Assembly: GCA_023957125.1 (NCBI GenBank) | Contig: JAMLHL010000002.1 | Coordinates: 62,001 to 126,000 of the forward strand | DNA length: 64,000 nt | Direction of reading: 5' to 3' | Source of the DNA: Chitinophagaceae bacterium | GTDB lineage: Bacteria; Bacteroidota; Bacteroidia; Chitinophagales; Chitinophagaceae | Shown here: positions 41,051-49,518 of the stretch, piece after piece | Position numbering within the stretch: the stretch's first letter is position 1 | Layout of the letters: every line of letters begins with the position of its first letter | Translations under genes and position numbers: made by a program | Notes under the pieces: generated by a model | What the model was told of the DNA's origin: nothing | Database searches by the model: none | Seen by the model: the letters and a program-made list of their open reading frames with translations, nothing else

Positions 41051-41686
41051 TTAGAAAACCGTCAGCCGTGCAATTTCTTCTTTAATTTCTTCAATCACTT
41101 CTTTATTCTGTATTTCCTTTTTGTCTCCAATTTTTGCTGAAAACAAGTAAAATACTTTGCCCCCAAAGACTTCAGTAAATTTCTTGTGTGTTTCAGCCTG
41201 TAGACTGTACTCCTTAAAAATCTCAGGCAATTGTATGCCGCTATTCACAGGCTTGATTTGAAGCCCAATATATTTTTCGCCAATTTTAATGAAAAAGTCC
41301 ACATTAAAAAGCCTGTCCCATTCATCTGGTGCTGGTTCAATCTTTATGTCCAAGATGTTTTGCAGCTTGCCATATATGGTTTGAATCTCTGTGACATATC
41401 CATCAAAAGTACGATCAATAACTAACTGCAACATGTAATCTATGCAGTCCTCTTCAGAAACTTCCAAGACTTCTGACTGAATGACCTCCGTAATCTTGAC
41501 GTAGAGTCTTTTTCCAAGTTCTTCAATATGTTCTTTGGACCTTACATTGGAAAAATAATATTCTCGCCATTCTTCTATTGTTTTGGGTGAACATTTTCTG
41601 ATAGATTCAGAAGTAGGTCCAACATTTCGTTTAAAGTTTAGTTGAAAGCGGTTCATTGCGCTGTTCAGAATCCATTCTTTAGCCAT
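41051..41686 (-). CDS. Type II restriction endonuclease, MjaI family
   Basis: A 211-residue restriction enzyme that resembles the MjaI family by its start (AKEWILNSAMNRFQLNFKRNVG), the EEWREYYFSNV segment and the nuclease-like core NVDFFIKIGEKYIGLQIKPV (D…QxK form of PD-(D/E)XK). It should cut the site protected by the partner methyltransferase. Its ATG lies 8 bp inside the end of the methyltransferase gene, so expression is coupled with the methyltransferase first. Low GC compared with the surroundings suggests transfer. Confidence 0.85.
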   Translation of the reverse strand: MAKEWILNSAMNRFQLNFKRNVGPTSESIRKCSPKTIEEWREYYFSNVRSKEHIEELGKRLYVKITEVIQSEVLEVSEEDCIDYMLQLVIDRTFDGYVTEIQTIYGKLQNILDIKIEPAPDEWDRLFNVDFFIKIGEKYIGLQIKPVNSGIQLPEIFKEYSLQAETHKKFTEVFGGKVFYLFSAKIGDKKEIQNKEVIEEIKEEIARLTVF

Positions 41687-42974
41687 TAGCCCGTTGTAAA
41701 AGGGTTAGGAATTTGGTTTTGTATTTAAAATCTAATTCTGTGTCCACCTGTGCAAGACCATTTTTAATTAAATGAGCATTTAGAAAGGTCTTGTTTTCAA
41801 GATAGAGATAACAGAGCAGATTATTTTCCGAATCGTACTTGATATCATCGTACTTCATAAAAACCCGTTTACCTTTTGTCTTATCTTGAAGGAACTCGGT
41901 TGCCTTGCCATTGATTTCTTCATCTGCCTTTATGCCAATTAGTTTCACTACAAGGTCATTACTCAACCTTATCATTTCTGGACTAATCACTTCTTTTACT
42001 GTGAAAAGTTCAACCCTTTTTGCTGCGCCTTCTTTATCAAGCCTTGAACCAAACTGTAGTTTCTTCACATCAATTTTCTTGTCCAGTTTGTGTGGGTCAG
42101 AAAAAATATATGGCAGAGAATTTATTTGATCTTCAAAGATTATTTCTTTTTGCTCTCTCGTGACAAACTGATAAGTCGTACCTTCTAAATCTGGTTGGTT
42201 AGATCCAACTTTTTCTTTAAGTATAGGAATAAATTCAGGGTTGATTTCAAAAGTAGCTGAATTGCGACCTAAATTTTTAGCGGCAAGAGACGTCGTGCCA
42301 CTCCCGCCGAATGGGTCTAATACGTTTTCACCAACAAAAGAAAACATTTTTATCAGGCGATGGGGCAATTCTTCAGGAAACATGGCAATATGATTTGTTT
42401 GCCGTGCTCCTGCAAAATTCCAATGACCTGCAAAGAAGGTGTTCCATTCTTCTGCTGTCATCTTCGAAGCCTCTTTTTGTTCTTTAGTTGGTTTTGGGGC
42501 ATTTCCCAGTTTTTTGAATATTAGAATGAATTCATAGTCAATTTTCAATATCCCGTTTCGTGGATATGGATAAGAACCCATTTGTACACCGCCGCCAGTT
42601 GTATTTGAGGTAGTAACTTTTCTCCAAATGATTGCCCCCATGTAATCAAACCCTATGTTTTCGCAGAATTTGATAATTTCTTGTCGGATAGGAATCACCT
42701 TGTATCGCCCATAATACACTGAACGCGCGAACTGGTCCCCAATATTGACGCAAAGTCTGCATCCGTCGTGCAACACACGATAACATTCCTTCCAAACTAA
42801 ATTAAGGTTGTTTATATACGATTCGTAGCTGTCGTGAAACCCAATTTGATTGTCTGTACCATAATCTTTTAGTTGCCAATAAGGCGGTGATGTAATAACA
42901 AGGTGCATTGAATTGTCTTTCAATTCAAGCATTGCGCGGCTATCACCGTTAATAATTTTATGATATGTGCTCAC
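41679..42974 (-). CDS. DNA methyltransferase (MjaI type) with SNase-like tail
   Basis: A beta-class DNA methyltransferase of 431 residues. Motif IV TSPPYW (28–33) is the form of N4-cytosine enzymes, and motif I DPFGGSGTT (220–228) comes later. Residues about 325–428 are extra. They read like the thermonuclease (SNase) fold: VVKLIGI…KATEFLQDKTKGKRVFMKYDD…LLCYLYLENKTFLNAHLIKNGLAQV. The catalytic Arg of the usual YGR step is not seen, so this may be a non-cutting DNA or protein-binding domain. It protects DNA from the overlapping MjaI-type enzyme. Confidence 0.85.
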   Translation of the reverse strand: MSTYHKIINGDSRAMLELKDNSMHLVITSPPYWQLKDYGTDNQIGFHDSYESYINNLNLVWKECYRVLHDGCRLCVNIGDQFARSVYYGRYKVIPIRQEIIKFCENIGFDYMGAIIWRKVTTSNTTGGGVQMGSYPYPRNGILKIDYEFILIFKKLGNAPKPTKEQKEASKMTAEEWNTFFAGHWNFAGARQTNHIAMFPEELPHRLIKMFSFVGENVLDPFGGSGTTSLAAKNLGRNSATFEINPEFIPILKEKVGSNQPDLEGTTYQFVTREQKEIIFEDQINSLPYIFSDPHKLDKKIDVKKLQFGSRLDKEGAAKRVELFTVKEVISPEMIRLSNDLVVKLIGIKADEEINGKATEFLQDKTKGKRVFMKYDDIKYDSENNLLCYLYLENKTFLNAHLIKNGLAQVDTELDFKYKTKFLTLLQRANG

Positions 42975-43343
42975 GTTTTTTTTGTTTCCGGCAAACTTAC
43001 AAAATTAAGAGGTGTTCTGTCGGGTTGTTGAGAACCCGCCCCAGGTTCGCTGGCATTCTGACCAACCTTCTTCATCATCACTCATAATCAAGTTGTTACC
43101 ATTCCTAAATCTTCATTAAGAGAATGTATCTTTGTACTGAAAATTATTCTGAACGGGGTAGTGAAAACTCCACCACTGAAATTATCACGAAGCTTTGAAC
43201 TTGAACTTCAAGGCTTTTTATATTTCAACCAGAATGACGCACAGACTATAACACACCAATGCTTACAAGGGTATAGTAGCACAAATGCTCAATTACTTCC
43301 TTCAGTCGTGCTTTTGCATCGTCGTAAAAAATAGCTTTCATAC
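42975..43343. other. Intergenic region with possible small RNA
   Basis: No convincing protein gene. The left part has an inverted GGGTT…AACCC (43022–43038). A plus-strand promoter box and hairpins at 43127–43219 are described separately. A minus-strand frame ending at 43246 (MKAIFYDDAKARLKEVIEH…, start at 43341) would code for 31 residues. It may be the remnant of a toxin-antitoxin or other small gene, but is too short to support. Confidence 0.4.
43127..43219 (+). ncRNA. Candidate ~80-nt small RNA
   Basis: TATCTTTG at 43127–43134 is an exact Bacteroidota -7 box on the plus strand. About 55 bp downstream, GCTTTGAA (43192–43199) pairs with TTCAAGGC (43207–43214) and is followed by TTTTTA, an intrinsic-terminator shape. 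Between them AGTG and CACT (around 43160–43177) can form a short stem. No open frame starts in the interval. No TTTG is seen at the -33 spacing, so the call is tentative. Confidence 0.35.
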
Positions 43344-44321
43344 TCATGTCCTGATCTCCCGGCGCATAAACAGGAAATAAGTCAAGGCAAAACAAACCAT
43401 GGTGGCCGCTAAGAGGCCCGTAACCTGGGGCCAAACGATCATCAGGCTTTCCTTAAAAGGCAGAGGAGAGGGAATAGCTCCCGCCATCTGTTCCATAGTC
43501 AATGGGCCGAGGCTTCGCACAGACGGCATCAGCAGGGTGGTAGCCGCATCAGTGTATAGCTGACTGGGCGCCAACCGCATCAGCGACAACAGGAGACTGT
43601 TGTAAGACAACGCTTCTTCCGGTTGCAGATAACCCGAGGAAGGCAACATTGCATTTACTATTACATTTACAATGATCTGGTAGAAAACGGTAAAAAACAG
43701 CCAGATGCCGATCGCTGTCAAAGCCGAAGTGGCCGCATGTCTGAAACTGACCGACAAAAGGATGGCAAGGCTAAGCCAGAAGCCAACATATACGATGCTG
43801 AGGGCAATAAAGGCCAATATCCGGAGCAGTTCCACCGGTTCAATGGCTACGCCCGTGATAACCATACCGCCGCCGATCATTAATAAAACCAGGCTGAAAA
43901 ACAGGACACTCACTACCAGGAGGGCGCCGCAAAATTTTGCCAGCAATACGTTATCCCGGTACACCGGCTGCGCGATCAACCGGGTTAAGGTACCATTATT
44001 TTGTTCGGCATTGATAGCGTCAAAGCCCAAAGCGATACCCAGCAAAGGACCCAGGAAACTGATAAAAATATGAAAGGTAGGCAGGGTGCCGTCCGATGTG
44101 GTAAGCAGTTTCAGATACACGAAAAGCCGGTCGGGATCGCGCAGGTTGGATACGGCCTTACCGATATTACTTACCGATACCGACATCGAGCCCAGGAACG
44201 TGAGCACGATCAGCAGCAGCATTACTATAAACCGCCAGCTCCTGATATGATCCCCTGTTTCTTTACGAACCATTGCCCAAAACGGTGATAGTGATTGGTT
44301 TGGGCGCCGGTTACCCCGCAT
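43344..44321 (-). CDS. ABC transporter permease (ABC-2/NosY-like)
   Basis: An integral membrane protein of the ABC-2 type, 325 residues from the ATG at 44321; starts at 44378 (344 residues) and 44273 (MVRKETGDHIRS, closest to the family) are possible. Six helices can be seen: WRFIVMLLLIVLTFLG, FLGPLLGIALGFDAI, FCGALLVVSVLFFSLVLLMIGGG, RILAFIALSIVYVGFWLSLA, ALTAIGIWLFFTVFYQIIVN and VTGLLAATMVCFALTYFLF. NIEQN-like NAEQNNGTLTRLIAQPVYRDNVLLAK is the coupling region. It is the third gene after the NEW3 protein and the ATPase. Confidence 0.85.
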   Translation of the reverse strand: MRGNRRPNQSLSPFWAMVRKETGDHIRSWRFIVMLLLIVLTFLGSMSVSVSNIGKAVSNLRDPDRLFVYLKLLTTSDGTLPTFHIFISFLGPLLGIALGFDAINAEQNNGTLTRLIAQPVYRDNVLLAKFCGALLVVSVLFFSLVLLMIGGGMVITGVAIEPVELLRILAFIALSIVYVGFWLSLAILLSVSFRHAATSALTAIGIWLFFTVFYQIIVNVIVNAMLPSSGYLQPEEALSYNSLLLSLMRLAPSQLYTDAATTLLMPSVRSLGPLTMEQMAGAIPSPLPFKESLMIVWPQVTGLLAATMVCFALTYFLFMRREIRT

Positions 44322-45330
44322 TGGTCCTTTTGAAAAAAGATCTTTGAAATAAACCAGCGAACTTTCCATTTGCAGCATTATTCTTTAAACTGTTTTCAAA
44401 ATAACGATGATAAATTTCATCAAGTCCATATTCTTTTTTGTGAACGCCTGTAATGTTTACTCCTTTCTGAACCAAAAACCGAACGATATCCGGCGTAATA
44501 TCCGCGGTACCGGAAACTTCCAGGTGGTTTTCTGCAAGCGTTACATTCTTAACGGATCCCAACCCGCGCAATTCTTCCAGCGGCCCCCAGGATGCAGGTA
44601 ATACCTCCATAGTGGTAACCGTCACCACATAAGATTCTTCTCCAAACAAATTACGGGATAAGGTTTCAATGGTGCCTTCAACCAATAATTTTCCTCCTAC
44701 AAAAATTCCCACCCGGTCGCATACCTGCTGTACCTGGTGAAGATGATGGGAGGAAAGCAATACCGTAAGTCCCTGCTGCCTGCTGAGCTGGCGGATGAGC
44801 GACAAAAAGTCCCTGATCCCGCTGGGATCAATACCCAGGGTAGGCTCGTCCAGGATGATCACTTCAGGGTTCCTGATCAATACATCCGCTAATCCAAGCC
44901 TTTGCTTCATACCCCTCGAATAGGCGGAAGCCTTTTTATACATCTCTTCCCCCAGACCCACTAATTCCATGATATCCCGGGCACGCGCTTCCAGTTCATC
45001 CCCCGGAATGCCGTTAAGCCGTCCTACATATTGCAGGTTCTCAAGAGCCGTCATATCGTCGTAAAAGCCCACGCTGTCAGGCATGTATCCCACCTTCCTT
45101 TTCACCTCAATAGGATTCGACGTAGCGTTAATGCCCGCGATACGAACCGTACCTGCAGTGGGCTCCGTTAATCCAAGCATCATCAGGATGGCCGTGGTTT
45201 TGCCCGCTCCATTAGGTCCGAGAAGTCCGAATATTTCTCCCTTGTTGATCTTCAGGGCAAGATGATCCACAGCCCTTACAGAACCGTAGTCTTTGGTCAG
45301 TCCTTCCAGTTCGATAATGGGATTCTCCAT
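44311..45330 (-). CDS. ABC transporter ATP-binding protein (CcmA/NosF-like)
   Basis: The ATPase of the exporter, 339 residues. Walker A GPNGAGKT (about 38–45), the signature YSRGMKQRLGLA, Walker B VIILDEPTLGID and the switch His (LLSSHHLHQ) are all present. The C-terminal 100 residues (VVTVTTMEVLPASWGPLEELRGLG…) are the extra domain of NosF/GldA-like ATPases. The start lies 6 bp after the NEW3 gene stop. Confidence 0.92.
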   Translation of the reverse strand: MENPIIELEGLTKDYGSVRAVDHLALKINKGEIFGLLGPNGAGKTTAILMMLGLTEPTAGTVRIAGINATSNPIEVKRKVGYMPDSVGFYDDMTALENLQYVGRLNGIPGDELEARARDIMELVGLGEEMYKKASAYSRGMKQRLGLADVLIRNPEVIILDEPTLGIDPSGIRDFLSLIRQLSRQQGLTVLLSSHHLHQVQQVCDRVGIFVGGKLLVEGTIETLSRNLFGEESYVVTVTTMEVLPASWGPLEELRGLGSVKNVTLAENHLEVSGTADITPDIVRFLVQKGVNITGVHKKEYGLDEIYHRYFENSLKNNAANGKFAGLFQRSFFKRTNAG

Positions 45331-45336
45331 AATCTC

Positions 45337-46203
45337 CTATCTCCTTCCATATTTACGAATCAGATAATATACAACCCACAGTCCTGCTAATATAACCAGG
45401 ATCCCTATCCAACCGGATAACAACGATGTTTTTACGGTCATTCTAAACACCGCACTCGCGTTGGTATTACTGTCTTTGGCCGTAAAAGTGGTCATGTAAT
45501 CGCCTGCTATCGTTTTGTCGGGAACGTTGAGAGTGGCTTTGATCTCCCTGCTGTCGCCCGGATCCAGTCTTTCGATTTTTGCCGGATCAAACGTAGCGCT
45601 CCATTGGGTAGGGGTTTGAGAAGAAAACTCCAGATCATTGAGCGGCAAGGTACCGGTATTTTTTACCACTAACTGGATGGCTTTGCTTCGCCCTTCGGTA
45701 ATATCGTCGCTCAGGCGTCCGGAAGGGGTACTCAGTTCAAGACTGTAATTTCCCTTCACCACGGCTTCCAGGTCAAGCCGCAGCGAATCGGTGCCGCTGA
45801 CGGCGCTTACCGGCACACTGTATTTTCCCGGTTTAGCGGTAGGGGAGGCTGTCAGTTCAAGAGAGATTTCCTGGGTTTTGCCGGAATCCAGCTTTAATGC
45901 CGCTACCTGGGTACCTTCCGTACGAAACAAGGCCATCCAGCCTTGCGGCGCTGCTACCCGCAATTCATAAATTTGAGTGGCGCCGGTGCCATTGTGCAAT
46001 GAAGTACTGAACCGGAAAGGGTCTTTTGCAGCAGCTTCAATATTTATCAGCCGGGCCGTAAAGGTGGATGTAGGTGGATTGATCCGTTGCTGCGCCTGAA
46101 GCGAAGAGGCAAAAACCACGATAAAAACCGGAAAAAAGCAAAGAGATTGAAACCAGGATCGCAGATCATTCTGCCGTGCGGAATACAAAAATTTCGCTAC
46201 CAT
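45337..46203 (-). CDS. NEW3-domain secreted protein
   Basis: An exported protein of 288 residues from the ATG at 46203 (MVAKFLYSAR); the frame to 46281 adds non-family residues. The signal helix is FFPVFIVVFASSLQAQ. Residues about 35–250 hold two immunoglobulin-like NEW3/COG1470 repeats with DSGKTQEISLELTA and DPGDSREIKATLNV motifs. Residues 262–282 are a C-terminal transmembrane helix (WIGILVILAGLWVVYYLI). This is the usual third partner of NosFY-like ABC exporters. The operon order is NEW3, ATPase, permease. Confidence 0.85.
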   Translation of the reverse strand: MVAKFLYSARQNDLRSWFQSLCFFPVFIVVFASSLQAQQRINPPTSTFTARLINIEAAAKDPFRFSTSLHNGTGATQIYELRVAAPQGWMALFRTEGTQVAALKLDSGKTQEISLELTASPTAKPGKYSVPVSAVSGTDSLRLDLEAVVKGNYSLELSTPSGRLSDDITEGRSKAIQLVVKNTGTLPLNDLEFSSQTPTQWSATFDPAKIERLDPGDSREIKATLNVPDKTIAGDYMTTFTAKDSNTNASAVFRMTVKTSLLSGWIGILVILAGLWVVYYLIRKYGRR

Positions 46204-46309
46204 ACCATTAAGAAAAATTTGAACATTAATTAATAAATAGCAATTTTTTAAGTAAACGTTACGAAAATAATAAGCAAGCAAATACTAATTTGTTAATAAA
46301 ATACAAATA

Positions 46310-46700
46310 TAAAATTTTGGCGGAATTTGGGAGGGGTGCATGTTGCAAGTTGCTGGGGGCACAAGGTGTGGGGAGTTTTTAGTTTGGGGTGTGGAGTAGG
46401 GGGTTGCAGGGTACAGGTCTTAGGTTGCAGGTAGCCGACACCTGACACTGATAGCTCACGGCTAAAACCTGATACCTGATACCCCACACCCGGAAGCTCA
46501 CGGCTGATGGCTGTCTCACCTGATACCTCGTCAACTCCTTTGCGCCTTGGCGTCTCTGCGTGAAGTTAATTCTAACTAAGAGGTTTCAGGCTTGAGATCT
46601 CAGGACAAGACAGAAGTGTCTTCAAACTCCAAACTAAAAACCCAAAACTTCAAACTTCACCTCCTGCTCCCTGCAACCTGCGATCTGAAACCTGAGGCCC
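46310..46700. repeat. Inverted cluster of degenerate 'acctg' repeats
   Basis: From 46320 to 46440 the plus strand reads GGTTGCAGG / TACAGGTC / TTGCAAGTTGC units. From 46440 to 46700 it reads the complement-type units ACCTGATACC / AACCTG / CTGAAACCTG. The two halves can fold against each other. A block ggaagctcacggctgatggctg (46492–46513) matches 40233–40254 at 20 of 22 positions. The region lies between the divergent NEW3 and xylA genes and holds no gene. Confidence 0.55.
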
Positions 46701-46745
46701 CCACCCCCCATCCATCAGGGCAGGCATTTTTACATTCTCTTTCGG

Positions 46746-46753
46746 TATCTTTA
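46746..46753 (+). promoter_or_regulatory. Possible -7 box before xylA
   Basis: tatcttta differs from TAnnTTTG only in the last base and lies 39 bp before the xylA start codon, the only such match in the gap. Confidence 0.35.
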
Positions 46754-46791
46754 TCGCCTGGAATTCCTTTTCATTAATTAATTAAAAAATC

Positions 46792-48120
46792 ATGAGTATA
46801 ACCCTGGGCAGTAGGGAGTATTTCCCCGGCATTGGAAAAATCAAATTTGAAGGTCCGCAATCGGATAACCCACTTGCTTTTAAATGGTATGATGAAAACA
46901 GATTGGTGGCGGGAAAAACAATGAAGGAACATTTTCGTTTTGCGATAGCCTATTGGCATACATTCTGCGGAACCGGTGGTGATCCGTTTGGTCCGGGTAC
47001 CAAACGCTTTCCCTGGGACGCACAAACAGACGGGATACAGCGGGCGAAGGATAAAATGGATGCCGCCTTCGAATTTATTACCAAAATAGGTGCGCCATAT
47101 TATTGCTTTCATGATGTTGACCTGGTAGATGAGGGTAATACGCTGTCCGAATATGAAAACCGGATGCATGCCATCGTGGATTATGCCAAAGAAAAACAGA
47201 AGCTTAGCGGTGTAAAACTACTCTGGGGTACCGCCAATGTATTTTCCAATCCGCGTTATATGAACGGAGCTTCCACTAATCCTGATTTTAACGCGGTTGC
47301 ATATGCCGGCGCACAGGTGAAAAATGCCCTGGATGCTACGATCGCTTTAAATGGCGAAAATTACGTGTTCTGGGGTGGGCGCGAAGGTTATATGACGCTG
47401 TTGAATACCAATATGAAGAGAGAACTGGATCATCTTGCCATGTTTTTAACAATGGCGCGGGATTATGGCCGGCGGAATGGTTTTAAAGGTACTTTTTTTA
47501 TTGAGCCCAAACCATGCGAACCTACCAAACATCAATACGATTACGACAGCGCTACGGTGATTGGTTTTTTGCGGCATTACGGATTGGAGAAAGATTTCAA
47601 GCTGAATATTGAAGTGAATCATGCCACCCTGGCCGGACATACATTTCAGCATGAGTTGCAGGTAGCGGCGGATAACGGTATGCTGGGCAGTATGGACGCC
47701 AACCGGGGCGATTATCAAAATGGCTGGGATACCGATCAGTTTCCCACCAACCTCAATGAATTGACGGAGGCATTCCTCGTAATCCTTGAAGCCGGTGGTT
47801 TTGCTGGAGGCGGGATCAACTTCGATGCCAAAACGCGCAGAAATTCCACCGATCCCGATGATATTTTCCATGCGCATATTGGCGGGATGGACGCGTTTGC
47901 ACGGGCATTGGTGGTGGCGGATAACGTGCTGCAAAAATCAGCCTATCGGGCGTTTCGCAGGGATCGCTATGCTTCCTTCGACAGCAATACCGGAAAACAG
48001 TTTGAAGAAGGTAAGCTTCAACTGGAAGACCTCCGGAATTTCGCCGCCGAAAACGGAGAACCTGCGCAACTGAGCGGGAAACAGGAATGGCTGGAAAACA
48101 TCATCAATCAGTATCTATAA
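46792..48120 (+). CDS. xylA: Xylose isomerase
   Basis: Interconverts D-xylose and D-xylulose (and glucose/fructose) with two divalent metals. The 442-residue class II protein shows [10 protein letters not shown] with His107 and Asp110, the metal-binding [15 protein letters not shown], and INFDAKTRR…[17 protein letters not shown]. It is full length. No xylulokinase, transporter or XylR gene is adjacent, so it is a stand-alone copy in this window. Confidence 0.95.
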   Translation: MSITLGSREYFPGIGKIKFEGPQSDNPLAFKWYDENRLVAGKTMKEHFRFAIAYWHTFCGTGGDPFGPGTKRFPWDAQTDGIQRAKDKMDAAFEFITKIGAPYYCFHDVDLVDEGNTLSEYENRMHAIVDYAKEKQKLSGVKLLWGTANVFSNPRYMNGASTNPDFNAVAYAGAQVKNALDATIALNGENYVFWGGREGYMTLLNTNMKRELDHLAMFLTMARDYGRRNGFKGTFFIEPKPCEPTKHQYDYDSATVIGFLRHYGLEKDFKLNIEVNHATLAGHTFQHELQVAADNGMLGSMDANRGDYQNGWDTDQFPTNLNELTEAFLVILEAGGFAGGGINFDAKTRRNSTDPDDIFHAHIGGMDAFARALVVADNVLQKSAYRAFRRDRYASFDSNTGKQFEEGKLQLEDLRNFAAENGEPAQLSGKQEWLENIINQYL

Positions 48121-48303
48121 AATACGGAACTGTTGTAAACAGATGCGGGCCGGGCAATTGACTTTATGGTTGCTGTTTTTCATCTTTATAAGTTGTTTTT
48201 TTCATCAACTCAAAATTTTGATGTGTTTGATGACGTCCTGATTCATCATTTTGCCGTAGGTTTGCTCGCTTTTTTATTAATGTAAAATTAAAAGAACAGA
48301 CGG

Positions 48304-49494
48304 ATGAAACTTTCTTCCAGACTTCAGAAATTAAATGAATCGGAAACCTTAAAAATGTCCAAACTTAGCCGGGAATTGAAAGCTAAGGGAGTGGACGTGA
48401 TAGACCTGAGTGTAGGAGAGCCGGATTTTAATACGCCTGATCACGTTAAGCAGGCGGCCAAAAAAGCCATTGACGACAATTACAGCCATTATACCCCGGT
48501 AGCCGGATATGCCGATCTGCGTGAGGCGGTTTGTGTTAAATTAAAAAGAGACAATGATTTAGATTACAAACCTGAGAACATAGTTGTTTCCACAGGTGCC
48601 AAGCAAAGCCTGGCGAATGTAATTTTAGCCGTTGTGGAAGAAGGAGATGAAGTGATCATTCCCACTCCATACTGGGTCACCTATTCGGAGCTGGTGCGCC
48701 TGGCTGATGGCAAGCCGGTATTTATAACTTCTTCTATTGAAAGTAACTATAAGATCACCGCACAGCAACTGGAAGCCGCCATTACACCTAAAACCAAGCT
48801 TTTCCTGTTTTCTTCTCCCTGTAACCCTTCCGGATCGGTTTATTCCAAAAAAGAATTGGAGGGACTGGCGGAAGTATTCCGCAAACATCCCGGTATCCTG
48901 ATCATATCAGACGAAATATACGAATATATCAACTACCGGGGAAAGCACGAGAGCATCGCCCGGTTCGCAGACCTTAAGGAGCGGGTGATCGTGATAAACG
49001 GATTGAGTAAAGGTTTTGCCATGACCGGCTGGCGTTTGGGTTATGTAGCCGCCAACCCGGTAATTGCAAAGGGCTGCGAAAAACTACAGGGACAGATCAC
49101 CAGCGGTACCAGCTCCATTACCCAGCGCGCCGCAATAGAAGCGCTTACCGGAGATCTGGCTTCGGCCCAGGAAATGCTTAAAATTTTTACGGAACGCCGG
49201 AAAAGAATGCTTGAATTACTGAAGGAAATCCCGGGTATTGTATGTGCTGAACCAGACGGCGCTTTTTACGTGTTTCCGAAAGTAGATATCTATTTCGGAA
49301 AAAAACACGGCGATACCCCCATCAAAAATGCGGACGATCTTTGCATGTATTTACTGAATACAGCCCATGTTTCTTCCGTAAACGGTGCAGCATTCGGGGA
49401 ACCAACCTGTATCCGTTTTTCTTTTGCCAACAGCATGGAGAATATTGAGAAAGCAATGTCGAGGATAAAAAAGGCGCTGGCCGATTTATCCTGA
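48304..49494 (+). CDS. Aspartate aminotransferase-like enzyme
   Basis: A class I PLP aminotransferase of 396 residues. VGEPDFNTPDHV at the start, SPCNPSGSVY for the cofactor loop, ISDEIYEYINY, and the PLP lysine Lys236 in NGLSKGFAMTGWRLGY are all typical of the I-gamma aspartate aminotransferases. It should transfer the amino group between aspartate and 2-oxoglutarate, though prephenate-type acceptors also occur in the group. The 183-bp gap after xylA shows no special feature. Confidence 0.92.
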   Translation: MKLSSRLQKLNESETLKMSKLSRELKAKGVDVIDLSVGEPDFNTPDHVKQAAKKAIDDNYSHYTPVAGYADLREAVCVKLKRDNDLDYKPENIVVSTGAKQSLANVILAVVEEGDEVIIPTPYWVTYSELVRLADGKPVFITSSIESNYKITAQQLEAAITPKTKLFLFSSPCNPSGSVYSKKELEGLAEVFRKHPGILIISDEIYEYINYRGKHESIARFADLKERVIVINGLSKGFAMTGWRLGYVAANPVIAKGCEKLQGQITSGTSSITQRAAIEALTGDLASAQEMLKIFTERRKRMLELLKEIPGIVCAEPDGAFYVFPKVDIYFGKKHGDTPIKNADDLCMYLLNTAHVSSVNGAAFGEPTCIRFSFANSMENIEKAMSRIKKALADLS

Positions 49495-49518
49495 TTGCGG
49501 CAGGTAGCCGCATGGTAT

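Noticed and set aside
43246..43434. Minus-strand 62-codon frame
   Set aside because: Its first half overlaps the end of the ABC permease gene in another phase; the rest (31 codons) is too short and unrecognised.
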